Below are positions 9,001 to 17,615 of a stretch of DNA of 64,000 nt, one piece after another (positions within the stretch are counted from its first letter, which is position 1; each line of letters opens with the position of its first letter). Source of the DNA: Certhia americana (Eukaryota; Chordata; Aves; Passeriformes; Certhiidae); NCBI GenBank assembly GCA_018697195.1, contig CM031872.1:8449193-8513192 (forward strand), given 5' to 3'. Below the pieces are notes generated by a model that was not told the DNA's origin, ran no database searches, and worked only from the letters and a program-made list of their open reading frames with translations. A program made the position numbers and the translations under genes.

Positions 9001-11136
9001 CCTGCCTCAGTTTCCCCACCCACGCAGTGGTACAGGGCGGGAGGTGACAGAGGTGACACGGGGACGCGCTTCCTCCCGTGGCCCTGCCATCTCAGAGAAG
9101 TGCCCCGCCATTCCCGGGACAATCCAGCTCAACCACCACCCTGGCACGGAGGGGACCCCGCCAGGTGGGGGGGCGCGGTGGTCCCCAGGCTGCTGTGGGC
9201 TCTGCGGTGACCTCAACCCCCCCTCCCTGGGCTGGGACTGCTCAACCGCAGCTCTCCAGGAGGAGGAAGAGGAGGGGGGACGGGGGAGGAAGACACAACA
9301 AATAACCTCAGGGAGGGGGGAGCAGAGTGGGGAACGCCCCCAGGCATCCTGGCCCCCCACCCACCCTGGCGCCCAGGCGCAGCTGGTCGATGGTGTTCTC
9401 AGCCTCGGCATACTTGGTCAGCAGCTTGTGGTAATCGTCCTGCGGGGAGGGGACACCAGTGGGTGACAGCACCCGGCACGGGGGACACCCGAGGGGTGGG
9501 TGCTAAAGCAGCCCCATGTGGGCACAGCAAGGCTGAGGGAGTCACATGGGTAGGGTGCAGAAACCCCCCTCTCCAAAACACCCGACACATCTGTGCAGAT
9601 GTGGCCCTGTTTGTCTGCGTGGGAACAGCCCCCCTCTCCTCCCAGGGGGACAGACATCCTGAGGGTGACAAGCTCTGGTGGGGTGATCGGCATGAGCATC
9701 CTGTCTCCAGCCTGAGCGCTGCCCACATCCCTGCTCCTTCCCTCCTCGCCAGCTCCATGCAGGACCGGGAAGGGGTGACCAGCACCAAACCCCCATCGGT
9801 GTCCCAGAGACAGTGACACCCCCGTTTCCCCTGCTCCCCCCAGCCTGGAGATCTCCCAGCACGGCCGCTCTGGCTGAACCGGTGGGAGCTGGGTGTTACC
9901 TGGAGCTGCTGCACCAGCGCCGTGGCTTGTCTGGGGGACCTGAACTCCTGCGGCAGCCTGGCCGTGCTGGGGGGCTGCGGGGACACCCCCTCCCCGCTGC
10001 TCAGCAGCACCTCCCGGACGATTTCGGCCGGGGATTTGAAGCCGATGGGGCCGGCGGGGCCGCGGGGGCGGGCGGGCAGCACTCGGCCCCGGGGAGGGCG
10101 GTAGCTCTGGTCGAATTTCACCCTCGCTTCCACCTTGGAGAGGTCGGGCAGAGGGTGGTTGAGGCGCCCTCGGCCGTACTGGGTGCCCTCGGTGCCCGTT
10201 CCAGAGGGATCCCTCGTCCCCTTGCCCCCCGTTCGCCTCCGGGGGCTCAGGGATCGCGAGTGCCGGCCGGGCTTGGGGGGCACCACGGCGGGCGCTGCTT
10301 TCTTGGGCACTCGGGACCTGCCGTGCCCTTGGGGTGCCGGGGGATTCCCGGCACCCTGGGGCTGCCCGGTGGGTGCCAAGCCAGCGGTGACGGGGACCGG
10401 CATCCCTGTGCCAGCTGTCTGGGGCTCGGGGACACGCTCGGGGCTGGGGTCATCGGTGCACAGGTGCAGGGGGAGGCTCCGCCTCGGGCTCCACTCCTGC
10501 CTGTGCCCCCCGATGGTGTTCCCGGCCGTGCCCCAGCCCCGGTGCTGGCAAGACGGGGTGCCGGGGCCAGGGCTGGTGTCTGACAGCCCTGAGGTGTCCC
10601 CCCCGTCCGTGCTGCAGCCCCGGGGCTGGCGGAGAGCCCGGCCATCCTTCAAAGCCTCGGGGCTGCCGCTGGAGCCCTCAGAGGACAGCTCGGGGTAGGG
10701 CTCCCCATCGCTCTCTGCCCCCCAGGGCCCCTCGTCTCCCCCGGAGCTGCCCCGCTCCTCATCCTCCTCGGCCGGGTCCTGCCGCGGGTGCCAGCGCCCC
10801 TCCTCTGCCGGGGACCCCTCCTCCGGCTCCTCACTGTCACCTGCAAAACACCGGCACCGCGGGGCTGTCGCCACCCAGACCCTGTCGGTGTCCCAAGCCC
10901 CTCGCAGCCCCCCTTGGCTCCCGCAGCTCCTGGGACATTTGGAACCACCCCTTTAGGGCGGGAGGAGGGCAGCACTCACCCCACGGTGGGCTCCTGGCAC
11001 CCCCTCCCAGGCCGATGACCCCATCCTCGTCCATCCGCCTTTCAAAGTCGTCTTCTTCCTCCTCCTCCTCCTCCTCGCCCTGCCAGCGCGTCAGTTCTGT
11101 TTGTGTCCAGCGCAGCCATGGTGCCGGGCTGGCCAT
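2752..11136 (-). CDS. AKNA: AKNA, AT-hook transcription factor / centrosomal protein (21 coding exons)
   Basis: Traced as 21 coding exons (listed separately) joined by GT/AG splice sites; phases agree at every junction except around coding exon 11. I recognise vertebrate AKNA from: a PDLSKVEARVKF block; SPAEIVREVLL; the coiled-coil start DDYHKLLTKYAEAENTIDQL; VSLFSDPPQPS; SPETDSGFVGSE; DQAIRALQDEVWRLRQRL; VTFRGQYTG; and the C-terminus LRGSCLF. The predicted protein is about 1,310 residues; human AKNA is about 1,440. Family knowledge: AKNA was described as an AT-hook regulator of CD40/CD40L in lymphocytes and later as a centrosomal microtubule-organising protein. The chosen start is in a strong Kozak context (GCGGCCATGG) and gives MAS..RW, like the human N-terminus. 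The exon lengths sum to 3,934 nt, one more than a multiple of three. Confidence 0.93.
3302..3461 (-). CDS. AKNA: AKNA coding exon 20
   Basis: Encodes GIWYLAATPAV..LVPYVPSML, aligning with human GLWYLATAPP..IMPYPPAAV. Acceptor CCTGCAG, donor GTAAGG. A triplicated branch-point-like repeat lies just upstream at 3480-3530. Confidence 0.9.
3480..3530. repeat. 18-bp tandem triplication in AKNA intron
   Basis: Three near-perfect copies of TTAGATGTCCCCAGGGGG. On the transcribed (minus) strand each unit carries CATCTAAC, a branch-point-like word. They lie 15-70 nt upstream of the acceptor of coding exon 20. Confidence 0.85.
3691..3816 (-). CDS. AKNA: AKNA coding exon 19 (second CPxC)
   Basis: Encodes GFGGGDAPRQ..RTSCPTCQAP, aligning with human LQCPLCGQVG. 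Acceptor CTCCACAG, donor GTAGGT. Confidence 0.85.
4055..4215. repeat. Intronic segment homologous to 2338-2500
   Basis: Both segments share, in order, ATTTCTGCCCACACAG, ATGCCAAGG/CTGCCAAGG, ACCCACA(T/C)GAGGTCAG and CCCCCAGA/CCCCAGAG words with small gaps. It is a dispersed or duplicated repeat I cannot name. Confidence 0.6.
4350..4451 (-). CDS. AKNA: AKNA coding exon 18 (first CPxC)
   Basis: With acceptor CCGGCAG the frame reads GTRYQAGTPRA..SGCPRCHRGR, aligning with human HEYHVL..VSCPHCRPIR. Other frames of the same exon do not fit either splice phase. Confidence 0.8.
4540..4683 (-). CDS. AKNA: AKNA coding exon 17
   Basis: Ends with GAVTFRGQYTG, identical in its core to human VTFRGQYTG. 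Upstream it is Ser/Pro-rich (GSHPGSLSDAEPSPAGP). The acceptor CCTGCAG was picked because it alone keeps the VTFRGQYTG frame. Confidence 0.88.
4850..4953 (-). CDS. AKNA: AKNA coding exon 16 (AT-hook core)
   Basis: Encodes PTRTERSASPARGRPEMDL. The RGRP core corresponds to the human AT-hook region (TRGRPADSP). Acceptor CTGCAG, donor GTGAGT. Confidence 0.85.
5114..5284 (-). CDS. AKNA: AKNA coding exon 15 (second coiled coil)
   Basis: Encodes QAIRALQDEVWRLRQRLESL, aligning with human QAICELQEEVSRLRLRLED, followed by an Arg/Ser/Pro-rich stretch. Acceptor GGGCAG, donor GTAGGT. Confidence 0.92.
5537..5729 (-). CDS. AKNA: AKNA coding exon 14
   Basis: Encodes THTDSDSEVGDRSCASDGGH and ends CDLLGSRLER plus two bases. 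Joined to exon 15 it forms D-QAIRALQDEV, matching human DQAICELQEEV. Confidence 0.87.
5785..5850. repeat. (CCCT/CCGT)n pyrimidine microsatellite
   Basis: CCTC/CCGT tetranucleotide run in the intron between AKNA coding exons 13 and 14. The transcribed sequence is GGGA-rich and could form a G-quadruplex. Confidence 0.9.
5974..6203 (-). CDS. AKNA: AKNA coding exon 13
   Basis: Ser/Pro-rich with STLRTPRKRETTPLPSETAL and WAESVGSEG. Acceptor CCTCAG, donor GTGAGT. Phases match exons 12 and 14. Confidence 0.85.
6384..6490 (-). CDS. AKNA: AKNA coding exon 12
   Basis: Encodes EQRIVSPETDSGFVGSEASR and SPPVHTPEHH, nearly identical to human SPETDSGFVGSETSRVSP..TPEHR. Acceptor CTGCAG, donor GTACGG. Confidence 0.92.
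6584..6786 (-). CDS. AKNA: AKNA coding exon 11 (phase problem)
   Basis: Acceptor CCTACAG and a perfect donor AAG/GTGAGT. The upstream phase gives a Pro/Ser-rich frame (SHLPERRAATLPSRGPPNQE...). The downstream exon needs the neighbouring frame. Both frames are open throughout. A one-base difference in the G run at 6589-6595 (a C run in the transcript) would reconcile them. Confidence 0.65.
6958..7131 (-). CDS. AKNA: AKNA coding exon 10
   Basis: Encodes YKHFKSLPESLSLEQLSLVE (human YLSVKSLPEAM) and an acidic tail. The donor GTAAGT must be used because the frame meets a stop inside it. It ends with two bases (TC) of a codon. Confidence 0.88.
7208..7335 (-). CDS. AKNA: AKNA coding exon 9
   Basis: Encodes SPALVEGPRG..LWHKQRQVEEDFGDLLEQ, in the position of human LARLRHKELQMEQVYHGLMERY. 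Donor GTGAGT. Leaves CA for the next codon. Confidence 0.87.
7422..7584 (-). CDS. AKNA: AKNA coding exon 8
   Basis: Encodes AVEGEIYRLGLRLEGLKERL (human EAEIYRLGSCLEELKEHI) followed by a Pro/Gln-rich tail. Donor GTGAGC. Confidence 0.9.
7681..7781 (-). CDS. AKNA: AKNA coding exon 7
   Basis: Encodes RMRMLKDAQDALEREYLRGR and ends GGFDPDR, aligning with human ALEEEYL and KFDPRR. Donor GTACGT. Leaves two bases for the next codon. Confidence 0.9.
7895..7954 (-). CDS. AKNA: AKNA coding exon 6
   Basis: 20 codons, VESFESWMRAGTPAPSEQLQ, aligning with human VESFERLIQAGRLMPQDQV. Acceptor GGCCAG, donor GTGCGT, phase 0 at both ends. Confidence 0.9.
8413..8570 (-). CDS. AKNA: AKNA coding exon 5
   Basis: Pro/Cys/Gly-rich N-terminal half, then RLTRALAGQSRRLQAQ, which aligns with the human LARQ..AQVESFE coiled coil. 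Acceptor TCTCGCAG, donor GTAAGG. The Cys-rich stretch is bird-specific and poorly conserved. Confidence 0.8.
8698..8857 (-). CDS. AKNA: AKNA coding exon 4
   Basis: Encodes VSLFSDPPQPSRSLAVGTVA and SIPQARTA, matching the AKNA segment after the first coiled coil. The donor was chosen at GCAG/GTGTGT because it keeps frame with exon 5. A GTGCAG site six bases upstream is an alternative. Confidence 0.85.
9365..9439 (-). CDS. AKNA: AKNA coding exon 3 (coiled coil)
   Basis: 25 codons, phase 0 at both ends, encoding DDYHKLLTKYAEAENTIDQL then RLGAR. This is the most conserved coiled-coil start of AKNA. Confidence 0.92.
9900..10840 (-). CDS. AKNA: AKNA coding exon 2 (large acidic/basic exon)
   Basis: 941 nt, acceptor TTTTGCAG and donor GTAACA. 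Begins acidic (GDSEEPEEGS), then has a basic stretch (PKKAAPAVVPPKPGRHSRSL..RRRTGGKG). It ends with the conserved LPDLSKVEARVKF, SPAEIVREVLL and ALVQQLQ segments of AKNA. Confidence 0.9.
10980..11136 (-). CDS. AKNA: AKNA coding exon 1 (start codon)
   Basis: ATG at 11136-11134. Encodes 52 residues with a run of eight glutamates, then one base of the next codon. The donor GTGAGT follows at 10979. The 5' UTR part of the same exon reaches a probable acceptor at 11249-11250. Confidence 0.85.
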
Positions 11137-11248
11137 GGCCGCGGGCGTGCCGGCCCCGTCACTTGTGTCGCTTCATGGCCCGGCGGCGGTGGCGGCGGGC
11201 TGGGGACCTCCTTGTCGCGAATGTAGGTCACAGCATCGCCGCCGCGTC
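11137..11248 (-). promoter_or_regulatory. AKNA: AKNA 5' UTR with two short uORFs
   Basis: A pyrimidine-rich tract ending in AG (acceptor at 11249-11250) suggests this is the 5' part of a spliced exon. Two upstream ATGs each open a tiny frame: ATGCTGTGA at 11236-11228 and a five-codon frame at 11176-11159. Both close before the main ATG at 11136, so they may dampen translation. Confidence 0.5.
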
Positions 11249-14200
11249 CTGGGGGGGGCCGGGGGAGAGGGAGGGATGCTCAGCAGGACATGGTGGGCTC
11301 TGTTTGAGGTGTCTTCCCCACGCTAGCAGGGCCTCGCTTGTCCCCCAAATCCCGGGGACAAGAGCAACTCGTTATGAGGGAGGGGACACCCTCGGATTAG
11401 ACCCCCGCCACTCTGCATCCCACCACGGAGCTGCAGCTGCCACATCTCACCCAGCTGTGAGGTCCTCGTGGGGACAGAGCCCCTCAGGGCCACCCCAAAA
11501 GGTTTGTGCCCCTGCAGGAACACCCAGCCCATGCTGGCACCCTGTGGATGTCACCCCAGCTGGGCAGCCACACCCTGGGGACCAGCAGCAGTGCTGGGAG
11601 CACCCCAAAGACCCCTCTGGATGTGGGATCACAGCAGAGACCTGACACACAAATTCCACTGATGATCCCAAAGCATGAGCTCCCCCCTCACCCCCACCCG
11701 GGGTTCCCATCAGCAGCTGGAGAAACCCCAAATGTGGGGTGTGGCAAGAAAGGCCATGGGTGTTTCCGACCAGTATCCCCTCTGCTGGATTTGAGCCCCA
11801 TAAACACAAATTTGGCCTGGGGGGCTAAACCAGCCCCAGGCAGGGGACACTCACCCTCTACCAGCAGCCCCAGCACATCCCCAGCACCATGGTCCCATGG
11901 GGAGTCCTTCTGAGCACCCCAAAACCTTCCTGTGCTTGTGGGGCAGCCCAGCTTTTGCAGAAGGAGGAAATGATGCTTCCTGCAAGTTCGAAGGTGGCCA
12001 CAAAAGTTTTAACCCCATCCGGCCCTGCGCAGTGGGGGCCGAACCTCCTTCTGCAGCATCTTCCATCAAAACCTTTTTTTTTTTAACCTAGCTCAGAGCA
12101 AAATGCTGTAGGAATAAAGGGGAGGGAGATCCCTGTGACTATCAGCAGCTGGTGAAAAAAACATTAGCATGAGGATCTTCCAGGAGACCTAAAATTAAAC
12201 TTTAAAGCCCCAAAATTCAGCCAGGTGGATCCCCAAAATTTAGAAATTTCCAAAGGGAGGATCCAGCAGGCCCCATCCTGGCATGCTGCCCACAATCCCA
12301 GGGATGATATGGCTGTACCCGGGGATGCTGTGGCCTGTCTTGGCACATTCACAGGCAGCCAATTAAGCCAGCTCGTTACTGTGTAATTAGTGGCACGCAG
12401 AAGACAGCTTGATGAGCTAATGAAACCACAGCACAGTCCCTGGGGTGGCTGCTCTTAGCCAGAGGGTGCTGCGATGATTTTGGGGTGCTGCTGGCTCGGG
12501 GGTGGTGGTGATGAGGAGTAAACCTATCCATGACACCCACATGCTCCAGGAAAAGTTTTCTCATCCACTCCCAAGCCTCAGATCTGCAAATTCCTTGGGT
12601 GCTTGTGAGGTTTGAGGTTATTTTCCAGCACACATGGCATCAAGAGCATCAGCCTTGCATCAGCCTTGCTCCCTGCCCCAATCCTTGGGGCATTCCAGGC
12701 AGAAGCAAACCCCAAAGCATCCCTTAGAGTCTTGCAAACCTCCTGAGGGGTTTGCATGAGGTTTTCATACACACACTGAGTGGGTAACTCCATTCTCCAC
12801 ACCTGGAGATACTCCACAGCTTCTCCTGCCACCAGGAAGGACGGGGCTTGTCCAGGGGATTCTTCAGACTCTGAGCTACTGAAAACAACCATGGATTTTG
12901 GCTTTAGCTCCTCCCTGAGCTAGGATGTTTCCAGCCCCAAGTCCTTACACATATCCCAGAGATCCCCACCAAAGTGCCTCCCATCCCACCTCGAGTCCTG
13001 CAGGATCCCAGAGCAATGAGGAGCCCCAAACACCACACCCAGGATTCCCAGAGGGAGAGTGAAAGGAGCCTGGTGGTCCTGTTCTCTTGGGATGAAGAGG
13101 GTTAAAACATTCCCAAACCATTTCTGGTGTTTCTTTAACCCCATCTCGGGCAAAGGATGGGGATTTTGCATCTCCTGAAGGAGGCCATGCCTAACCCACA
13201 TGCCACTGGCTGTCACCCCATCTCTGATTAGTGGTTCTCACATGCACAGCCCACAGAAGCTGCAGTCTGCAGGATCCACTTCCAAACCCAGCCACAGTTA
13301 CTGCTTTCCCAGAAAGTCCCTCAGCTGATGGTCATGGTGGCAAGAGTGAAAAATCTCAGATTCTTTTCCCCCCTCTATGTGATACTCTCGCTTTTATGGG
13401 AGCACAGAAAAGCTTGAAAAATGATGTGGCTTTGTGCTCAGCAGCCACGAATCACACAGAAACAACCCCAAATGTGTGTGCAGAAATAAATCCATAGATT
13501 TTCATTTTCCTCTTTGTAAGCCAGAATTTTTGCAACAGGCAACTGGAAGAAGAGCTAAAAAGAAATTTAAAAGCCTCAGCTAGCAAGCCCTGAACTCTGT
13601 GCCAGCCCCTCAACCTCTCTCTTGCCCTAAAAATCCCAGCCAGTGCTGTCCCAAATTGTGGCTCAGGGAGGAGATGCTCAGCCGAGGGAGGGGTGCTGAG
13701 TGCTGCCTGTCCCTGTCCTCAGCTCCAAACCCCTGATCCTTTCCACAGGCAGCACAGATCCCATCCCTACCCCGTGGGAAGGATGGAGGTGTGAGGCTAA
13801 GCCCACCCAGCTCATTACACGTGTGGGGCAGGGAAGCAGCAGCCATCAAGGCCAGCACGAAGCCATCGTGGCTCCTGGGTTTATCAGTGGTGACAGCAGA
13901 GGAGACAGGAGCATCCTCCGCCCCAGGGCTTGCCTGGTGACAGGCAGGGGGGGACAGGGCTGCTGTCACTCTGCCTTCACTGCCCTGTCAACCCCGGGCA
14001 CAGCAGGGGGGATGGGGGGCTCTAAACCTCACACCTCTATCCCCACAACCCCTGAGTGATATGGAATCACTCTCCTTCCCTGTATCCCAAAAATCACTTG
14101 CCTGGGATGGGTTAAAGCCCCCCTGCACATCCATGCCTACTTGTATATACCCCGATGGATATTTTGCATCTCTTTTAGGGAGGTTTGAAGGAGGCCAGAA

Positions 14201-14490
14201 CGGCCTCGGGCAGAAACTTGGCAAGGGATGTCTGCGCTCCAGGAGGGAGAAATTCCTGGTGTATAAACCCTTTTTTAAAGCCCACAGAGCCCCGTTTTTA
14301 TAGGCATGAAAGAGGGCAGAGAAGCGGAAACGCTGCGTTCTTAGTTTGCATTATTTCCTACTAGAACAAGGGAGGGACCATCACAGTGAGGAAGAGCCTG
14401 ACAAACCTCCCTGGTCCTCTGAAAGCACATGCCTGTCACCATCACTCCAAAGCCCACGTGTCACCCCAATTTCAGCGGCTGCAGGGGCCA

Positions 14491-14537
14491 TGCCCCCCCC
14501 CCCCCCCCCCCCCCCGCCCCGCCCCCCCCCCCCCCCC
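14491..14537. repeat. Poly-C tract
   Basis: Almost uninterrupted run of C with two isolated G. Its length is likely uncertain in the assembly. Confidence 0.95.
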
Positions 14538-14924
14538 AGCCCCCCAAACTGTCACACCCCCATGGAAAGGCACCAAAAATGGTGGAAATGTCCTTTTTCT
14601 ATCGCTTGCACCGCAGCAAAGCCCCACGGCAGGACAGGGAGCTCTCCTTTCCCACCCCCTCCTTAGCACATGCACCCTCCTGTCCTCGCTGGGGACACTC
14701 CGGGTGCTGCCCCAGGGCTGAACCCCCCCAGACCCGCAGGGCCGGATACCCTGAAGGATGCCCTGAAGGACAGCCTTAATCCCCGTCTAGAGAGAGCTGT
14801 CGCGGTCCCCACGCCACAGCCGGTGGCACTGAGATCCCTTCTTAGCACAGGGCGGCGGGGACTCGGCAGGGCAGCTGGCCGGGGAGATTGTGCTGGGGTG
14901 AACCAGGCACAGCTTCTCTGGGCA

Positions 14925-15112
14925 GCCTGTGTCACGGCCTCAACCTCTCACAGCAAAGAATTCCTCCCCAGTATCCCATCCAGCCCTGCTCTTTGTCAAT
15001 TTAAAGCCATTCCGTGTCCTGGCCCTCCATCCCTTGTCCCTCCCCAGCTCTCCTGGAGCCCCTTGAAGCACTGGGAGCGGCTCTGAGCTCTCCCCGAAGC
15101 TTTTCCATCCCC
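14925..15112 (-). mobile_element. CR1 LINE 3' fragment
   Basis: Contains the antisense CR1 words AAAGAATTCCTCCCCAGTAT, CCTTGTCC and CTCCAGCTCTCCTGGAGCC. Confidence 0.75.
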
Positions 15113-15507
15113 GACTATACGGACAGTGCCTGCCCTGCCGCGCTCTCCGCCTGCCCTTGAACTTTCAGAAGTGATTTAAGCGCTGCCCGGAAGGTACCGA
15201 GAAGCTGCGGCGGAACACGGGACACCCACGGGCACCCCCGGGCTGCCAGGGACACGGCTGCCCTTTAAATAAAACGCGGAACTGAAGCCGAACGCTGCCC
15301 CGGCGACTTCCCCGGCAGCCGCCGGCCCCGCAGCCTCCGCCGAGCCCCGGCCATGCCTCCGAGCCGCCTCCGCAGCCCCTGACGAAACTCTCCCGGAATC
15401 CTCCGGCACCGGCGGGGAGGAGGCACCGCCAGAAGAAAAGTTATGACAAGATTCCTCGGGGCCACGAAGGCTGCGATGGCGTGGGGAGGACCCGCCTCGG
15501 CCAGAAG

Positions 15508-15560
15508 CGGCGTGTCCCGCATCCTCCCGGCGTGTCCCGCATCCTCCCGGCGTGTCCTCG
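15508..15560. repeat. 20-bp tandem repeat in CpG block
   Basis: About 2.5 copies of CGGCGTGTCCCGCATCCTCC inside the CpG-rich block. Confidence 0.8.
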
Positions 15561-15932
15561 GGCCGCAGGGACCCCTCCGGGGCCGGGGGTCCCCCCGCTC
15601 CGCCCAGGGACCCCAAGCAGCTCCCGTCTGCGGGCCAGCCCTGCCCGAGCCGGGCTCAGCAGAGCCGGCAGCTCTGGATGCGGCCCCGGGCTGTGGCCCG
15701 CGGGCTGTGCCCCGAGCTGTGCCTCCGGCAGCGCCCCGGGAGCCCTCTCCTTCCTTCCAGCTGCAGCAGGCGGCTTGCAGGGAGCAGCCGAGCCATTCCC
15801 GCCCCGCCGGGCACAGCTGGGGCACAGCTGGCCCGAGGGCACCGCTGGAGAGGCTCCCTCAGCCCCGCGCAATGCCCACCTGTGGGGAGGGCCCGGCCGG
15901 CGCCTCCGCGGCCGGCGCTGGGCGGCTCCGGT

Positions 15933-16000
15933 GCCGATCCCGATGCCAGTCCCGGTTGTGATGCCGATCCCGATCCCGATCCCGATCCCGGTCCCGATCC
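15933..16000. repeat. (CGATCC)n hexamer run
   Basis: Degenerate tandem GATCCC hexamers in the CpG-rich block. The encoded Asp/Pro or Asp/Arg dipeptide ORFs are artefacts of the repeat. Confidence 0.85.
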
Positions 16001-16040
16001 AGCCCCGGCCCGGCCCCGCCGGACAAAAGCGCGGCCCGCG

Positions 16041-16056
16041 GCGCCAGGGGGCGTGG
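16041..16056 (+). promoter_or_regulatory. CTCF-like motif (forward)
   Basis: GCGCCAGGGGGCGTGG resembles the CTCF core CCAnnAGGGGGC in forward orientation. Motif match by eye only. Confidence 0.35.
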
Positions 16057-16216
16057 CCTCCCCTCATTAGCATACCCGCCGCACTCCGCCAATCCGCGCG
16101 CGGAGCGGGAGGGCGTTAGCATAAATCCCGCCCATCTCACATTTGCATATCCCGCGGCTGACAGCCAATCAGAGCCGCGGCTGACGGGACCTCATTGGCA
16201 TAATTAATGCAGCGCG

Positions 16217-16232
16217 GGCACCCCCTGGTGGG
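16217..16232 (-). promoter_or_regulatory. CTCF-like motif (reverse)
   Basis: The minus strand reads CCCACCAGGGGGTGCC, a close match to the CTCF core CCACCAGGGGGC. It faces the forward motif at 16041-16056. Confidence 0.45.
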
Positions 16233-16254
16233 ACACTGCCCATTCCCGGGATCC

Positions 16255-16560
16255 CAAGGGATGGGATGGGATGGGATAATGGGATGGGATAATGGGATGG
16301 GATGGGATAATGGGATGGGATAATGGAATGGGATGGGATGGGACGGGATAATGGGATGGGATGGGATGGGATGGGATAATGGGATGGGATAATGGGATGG
16401 GACGGGACGGGACGGGACGGGACGGGATGGGATGGGACAGGATGGGATGGGACGGGACGGGACGGGACGGGACGGGACGGGACGGGATGGGATGGGATGG
16501 GATGGGATGGGATGGGACGGGACGGGACGGGACGGGACGGGATGGGATGGGATGTAATGC
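16255..16560. repeat. (GGGAT/GGGAC)n pentanucleotide array
   Basis: About 60 tandem pentamers of GGGAT, with blocks converted to GGGAC and interspersed GGGATAAT units. It lies between the WHRN poly(A) signal and the AKNA promoter block. The Ser-His-Pro-Ile ORFs across it are repeat artefacts. Confidence 0.97.
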
Positions 16561-16899
16561 GATGGACAATCCCAGGGATCTTTAGCAGGGATTGAGATGA
16601 GAAGGGGGAAGAAGAGATGGGGTAGGAATGATTGTGATTGGAAAGAATGAGGTGGGATGGAATAAAATGGGGATAGGACTGGGTGTGTGATAAGATGGGA
16701 ATAAGGACTGGATGGGTCAAAGGTGGGATGGGATGAAGCTGACACAGAGCATCCCCTCCCAGCCCACCACTACCATTGCACTCCTTCCTGCCCTGCCAAC
16801 CCTGGGAAGCTCCCAGGATATTAGGGAAAATATCTTGGCAGCCCTGCCCCTTCCTACCCCCTCATCCCAGGCCCCAAAGCACCCCTCAAGCTCAGCCTC

Positions 16900-17432
16900 T
16901 TTTCTACCCTGATAGATTTATTGAAAAATTAAAAGCACAAGCTCTGTATATATAAATACGACGACATTGCCAGCGATTTACAAGGCCTCCAGTTGCTCTC
17001 TCTGCATCCTCACCCGTGGCCGGTGCCACCCACCCGGGCACCTTGGGGACCCCCAAAACTCCCTCCAGCCCGAGCCACGGGCCCACCTCGCTGTGTGTGT
17101 GGCACTCAAATGACAGCGGGGACACCCAGACTGTGCCATCCCCCTGCCCCGCTCCCAGCCTGGCTGAGGGGAAAGGATGTTCCCTACCCCAGAGAGGACA
17201 GGGACCGAGACTTTCAGGGATGTGCCCGCTCTCAGCCTGCCCTGCCCAGGCAGTGAGTCTGCAGCGGGCATGGGGGACATTTGGGGACAAGCTGGGGGTG
17301 TCTGCGTGTGCGGGGTGGCGTGGCCAGCGGGGGCTGTGCGTGGTGGGACGCTGCTGTCACACCTCAGCTCCATCCTCCATCCCCATCTGAGCGCTCCCTG
17401 TCCGCCAGGCCAGCGCTGCCCAAACCCCGCTC
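16900..17432 (-). other. WHRN: WHRN 3' UTR
   Basis: Non-coding stretch from the WHRN stop to the AATAAA at 16922-16917. No repeat element recognised. Confidence 0.6.
16917..16922 (-). terminator. WHRN: WHRN poly(A) signal
   Basis: Minus-strand AATAAA about 510 nt downstream of the WHRN stop codon. It defines a short 3' UTR (about 16900-17432). Confidence 0.65.
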
Positions 17433-17615
17433 CTAAAGGGCGACGTTGAATTCTGTGACCAAGAAATCGATGTAGTCCTTTTCCTTCAGCTTAAAGGCCT
17501 CGGCGATGATCCGGGCGGCTTCCCGGTGCTCTTTTCCTCGCAGTCCGGTGCCGTTCACCTCCAAAATGACGTGTCCCACTTTCAGCTTCCCACAGTTGTG
17601 TGCTGAGCCCCCCCG
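17433..17615 (-). CDS. WHRN: WHRN exon 12 (PDZ3, second half, stop)
   Basis: Encodes RGGSAHNCGKLKVGHVILEV, NGTGLRGKEHREAARIIAEA and ends DFLVTEFNVAL-stop (TAG). Human ends TEFNVML. Acceptor TCCTGCAG. Confidence 0.96.
   Translation of the reverse strand, partial: RGGSAHNCGKLKVGHVILEVNGTGLRGKEHREAARIIAEAFKLKEKDYIDFLVTEFNVAL

Larger units (their letters stand above)
11249..15170 (-). other. AKNA 5' intron, no gene seen
   Basis: No coding exon with conserved content on either strand. It holds a run of nine T at about 12070, a poly-C tract (14491-14537), an AT-rich homeobox-site-like patch (about 12350-12430), and a CR1 remnant (14925-15112). It is interpreted as the intron between a first non-coding exon in the CpG island and coding exon 1. 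Confidence 0.5.
15170..16230 (-). promoter_or_regulatory. AKNA: CpG-rich promoter-like block, probable AKNA promoter/first exon
   Basis: Dense CpG sequence with no conserved coding frame, upstream of AKNA on its strand. Toward its distal end it carries octamer words (ATTTGCAT at 16141-16148, plus ATTAGCAT, GTTAGCAT and ATTGGCAT variants), CCAAT boxes (16089-16093, 16165-16169, and reversed at 16194-16198), and CTCF-like words. The position fits an AKNA transcription start. The exact start and first-exon donor could not be fixed. Confidence 0.6.

Noticed and set aside
9399..10874. 491-residue continuous minus ORF
   Set aside because: It is AKNA coding exon 2 plus readthrough into both flanking introns. 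The real exon is bounded by splice sites at 9900 and 10840.
14346..14779. Poly-proline ORFs
   Set aside because: Generated by the poly-C tract at 14491-14537.
15441..16119. Several 150-210-residue ORFs on both strands in the CpG block
   Set aside because: GC-rich sequence is poor in stops. The predicted proteins are Arg/Pro/Ala-rich with no recognisable domain, and the position fits a promoter.
16137..16745. Ser-His-Pro-Ile repeat proteins on the minus strand, and Gly-Trp-Asp repeats on the plus strand
   Set aside because: Pure translation of the GGGAT/GGGAC pentamer array.
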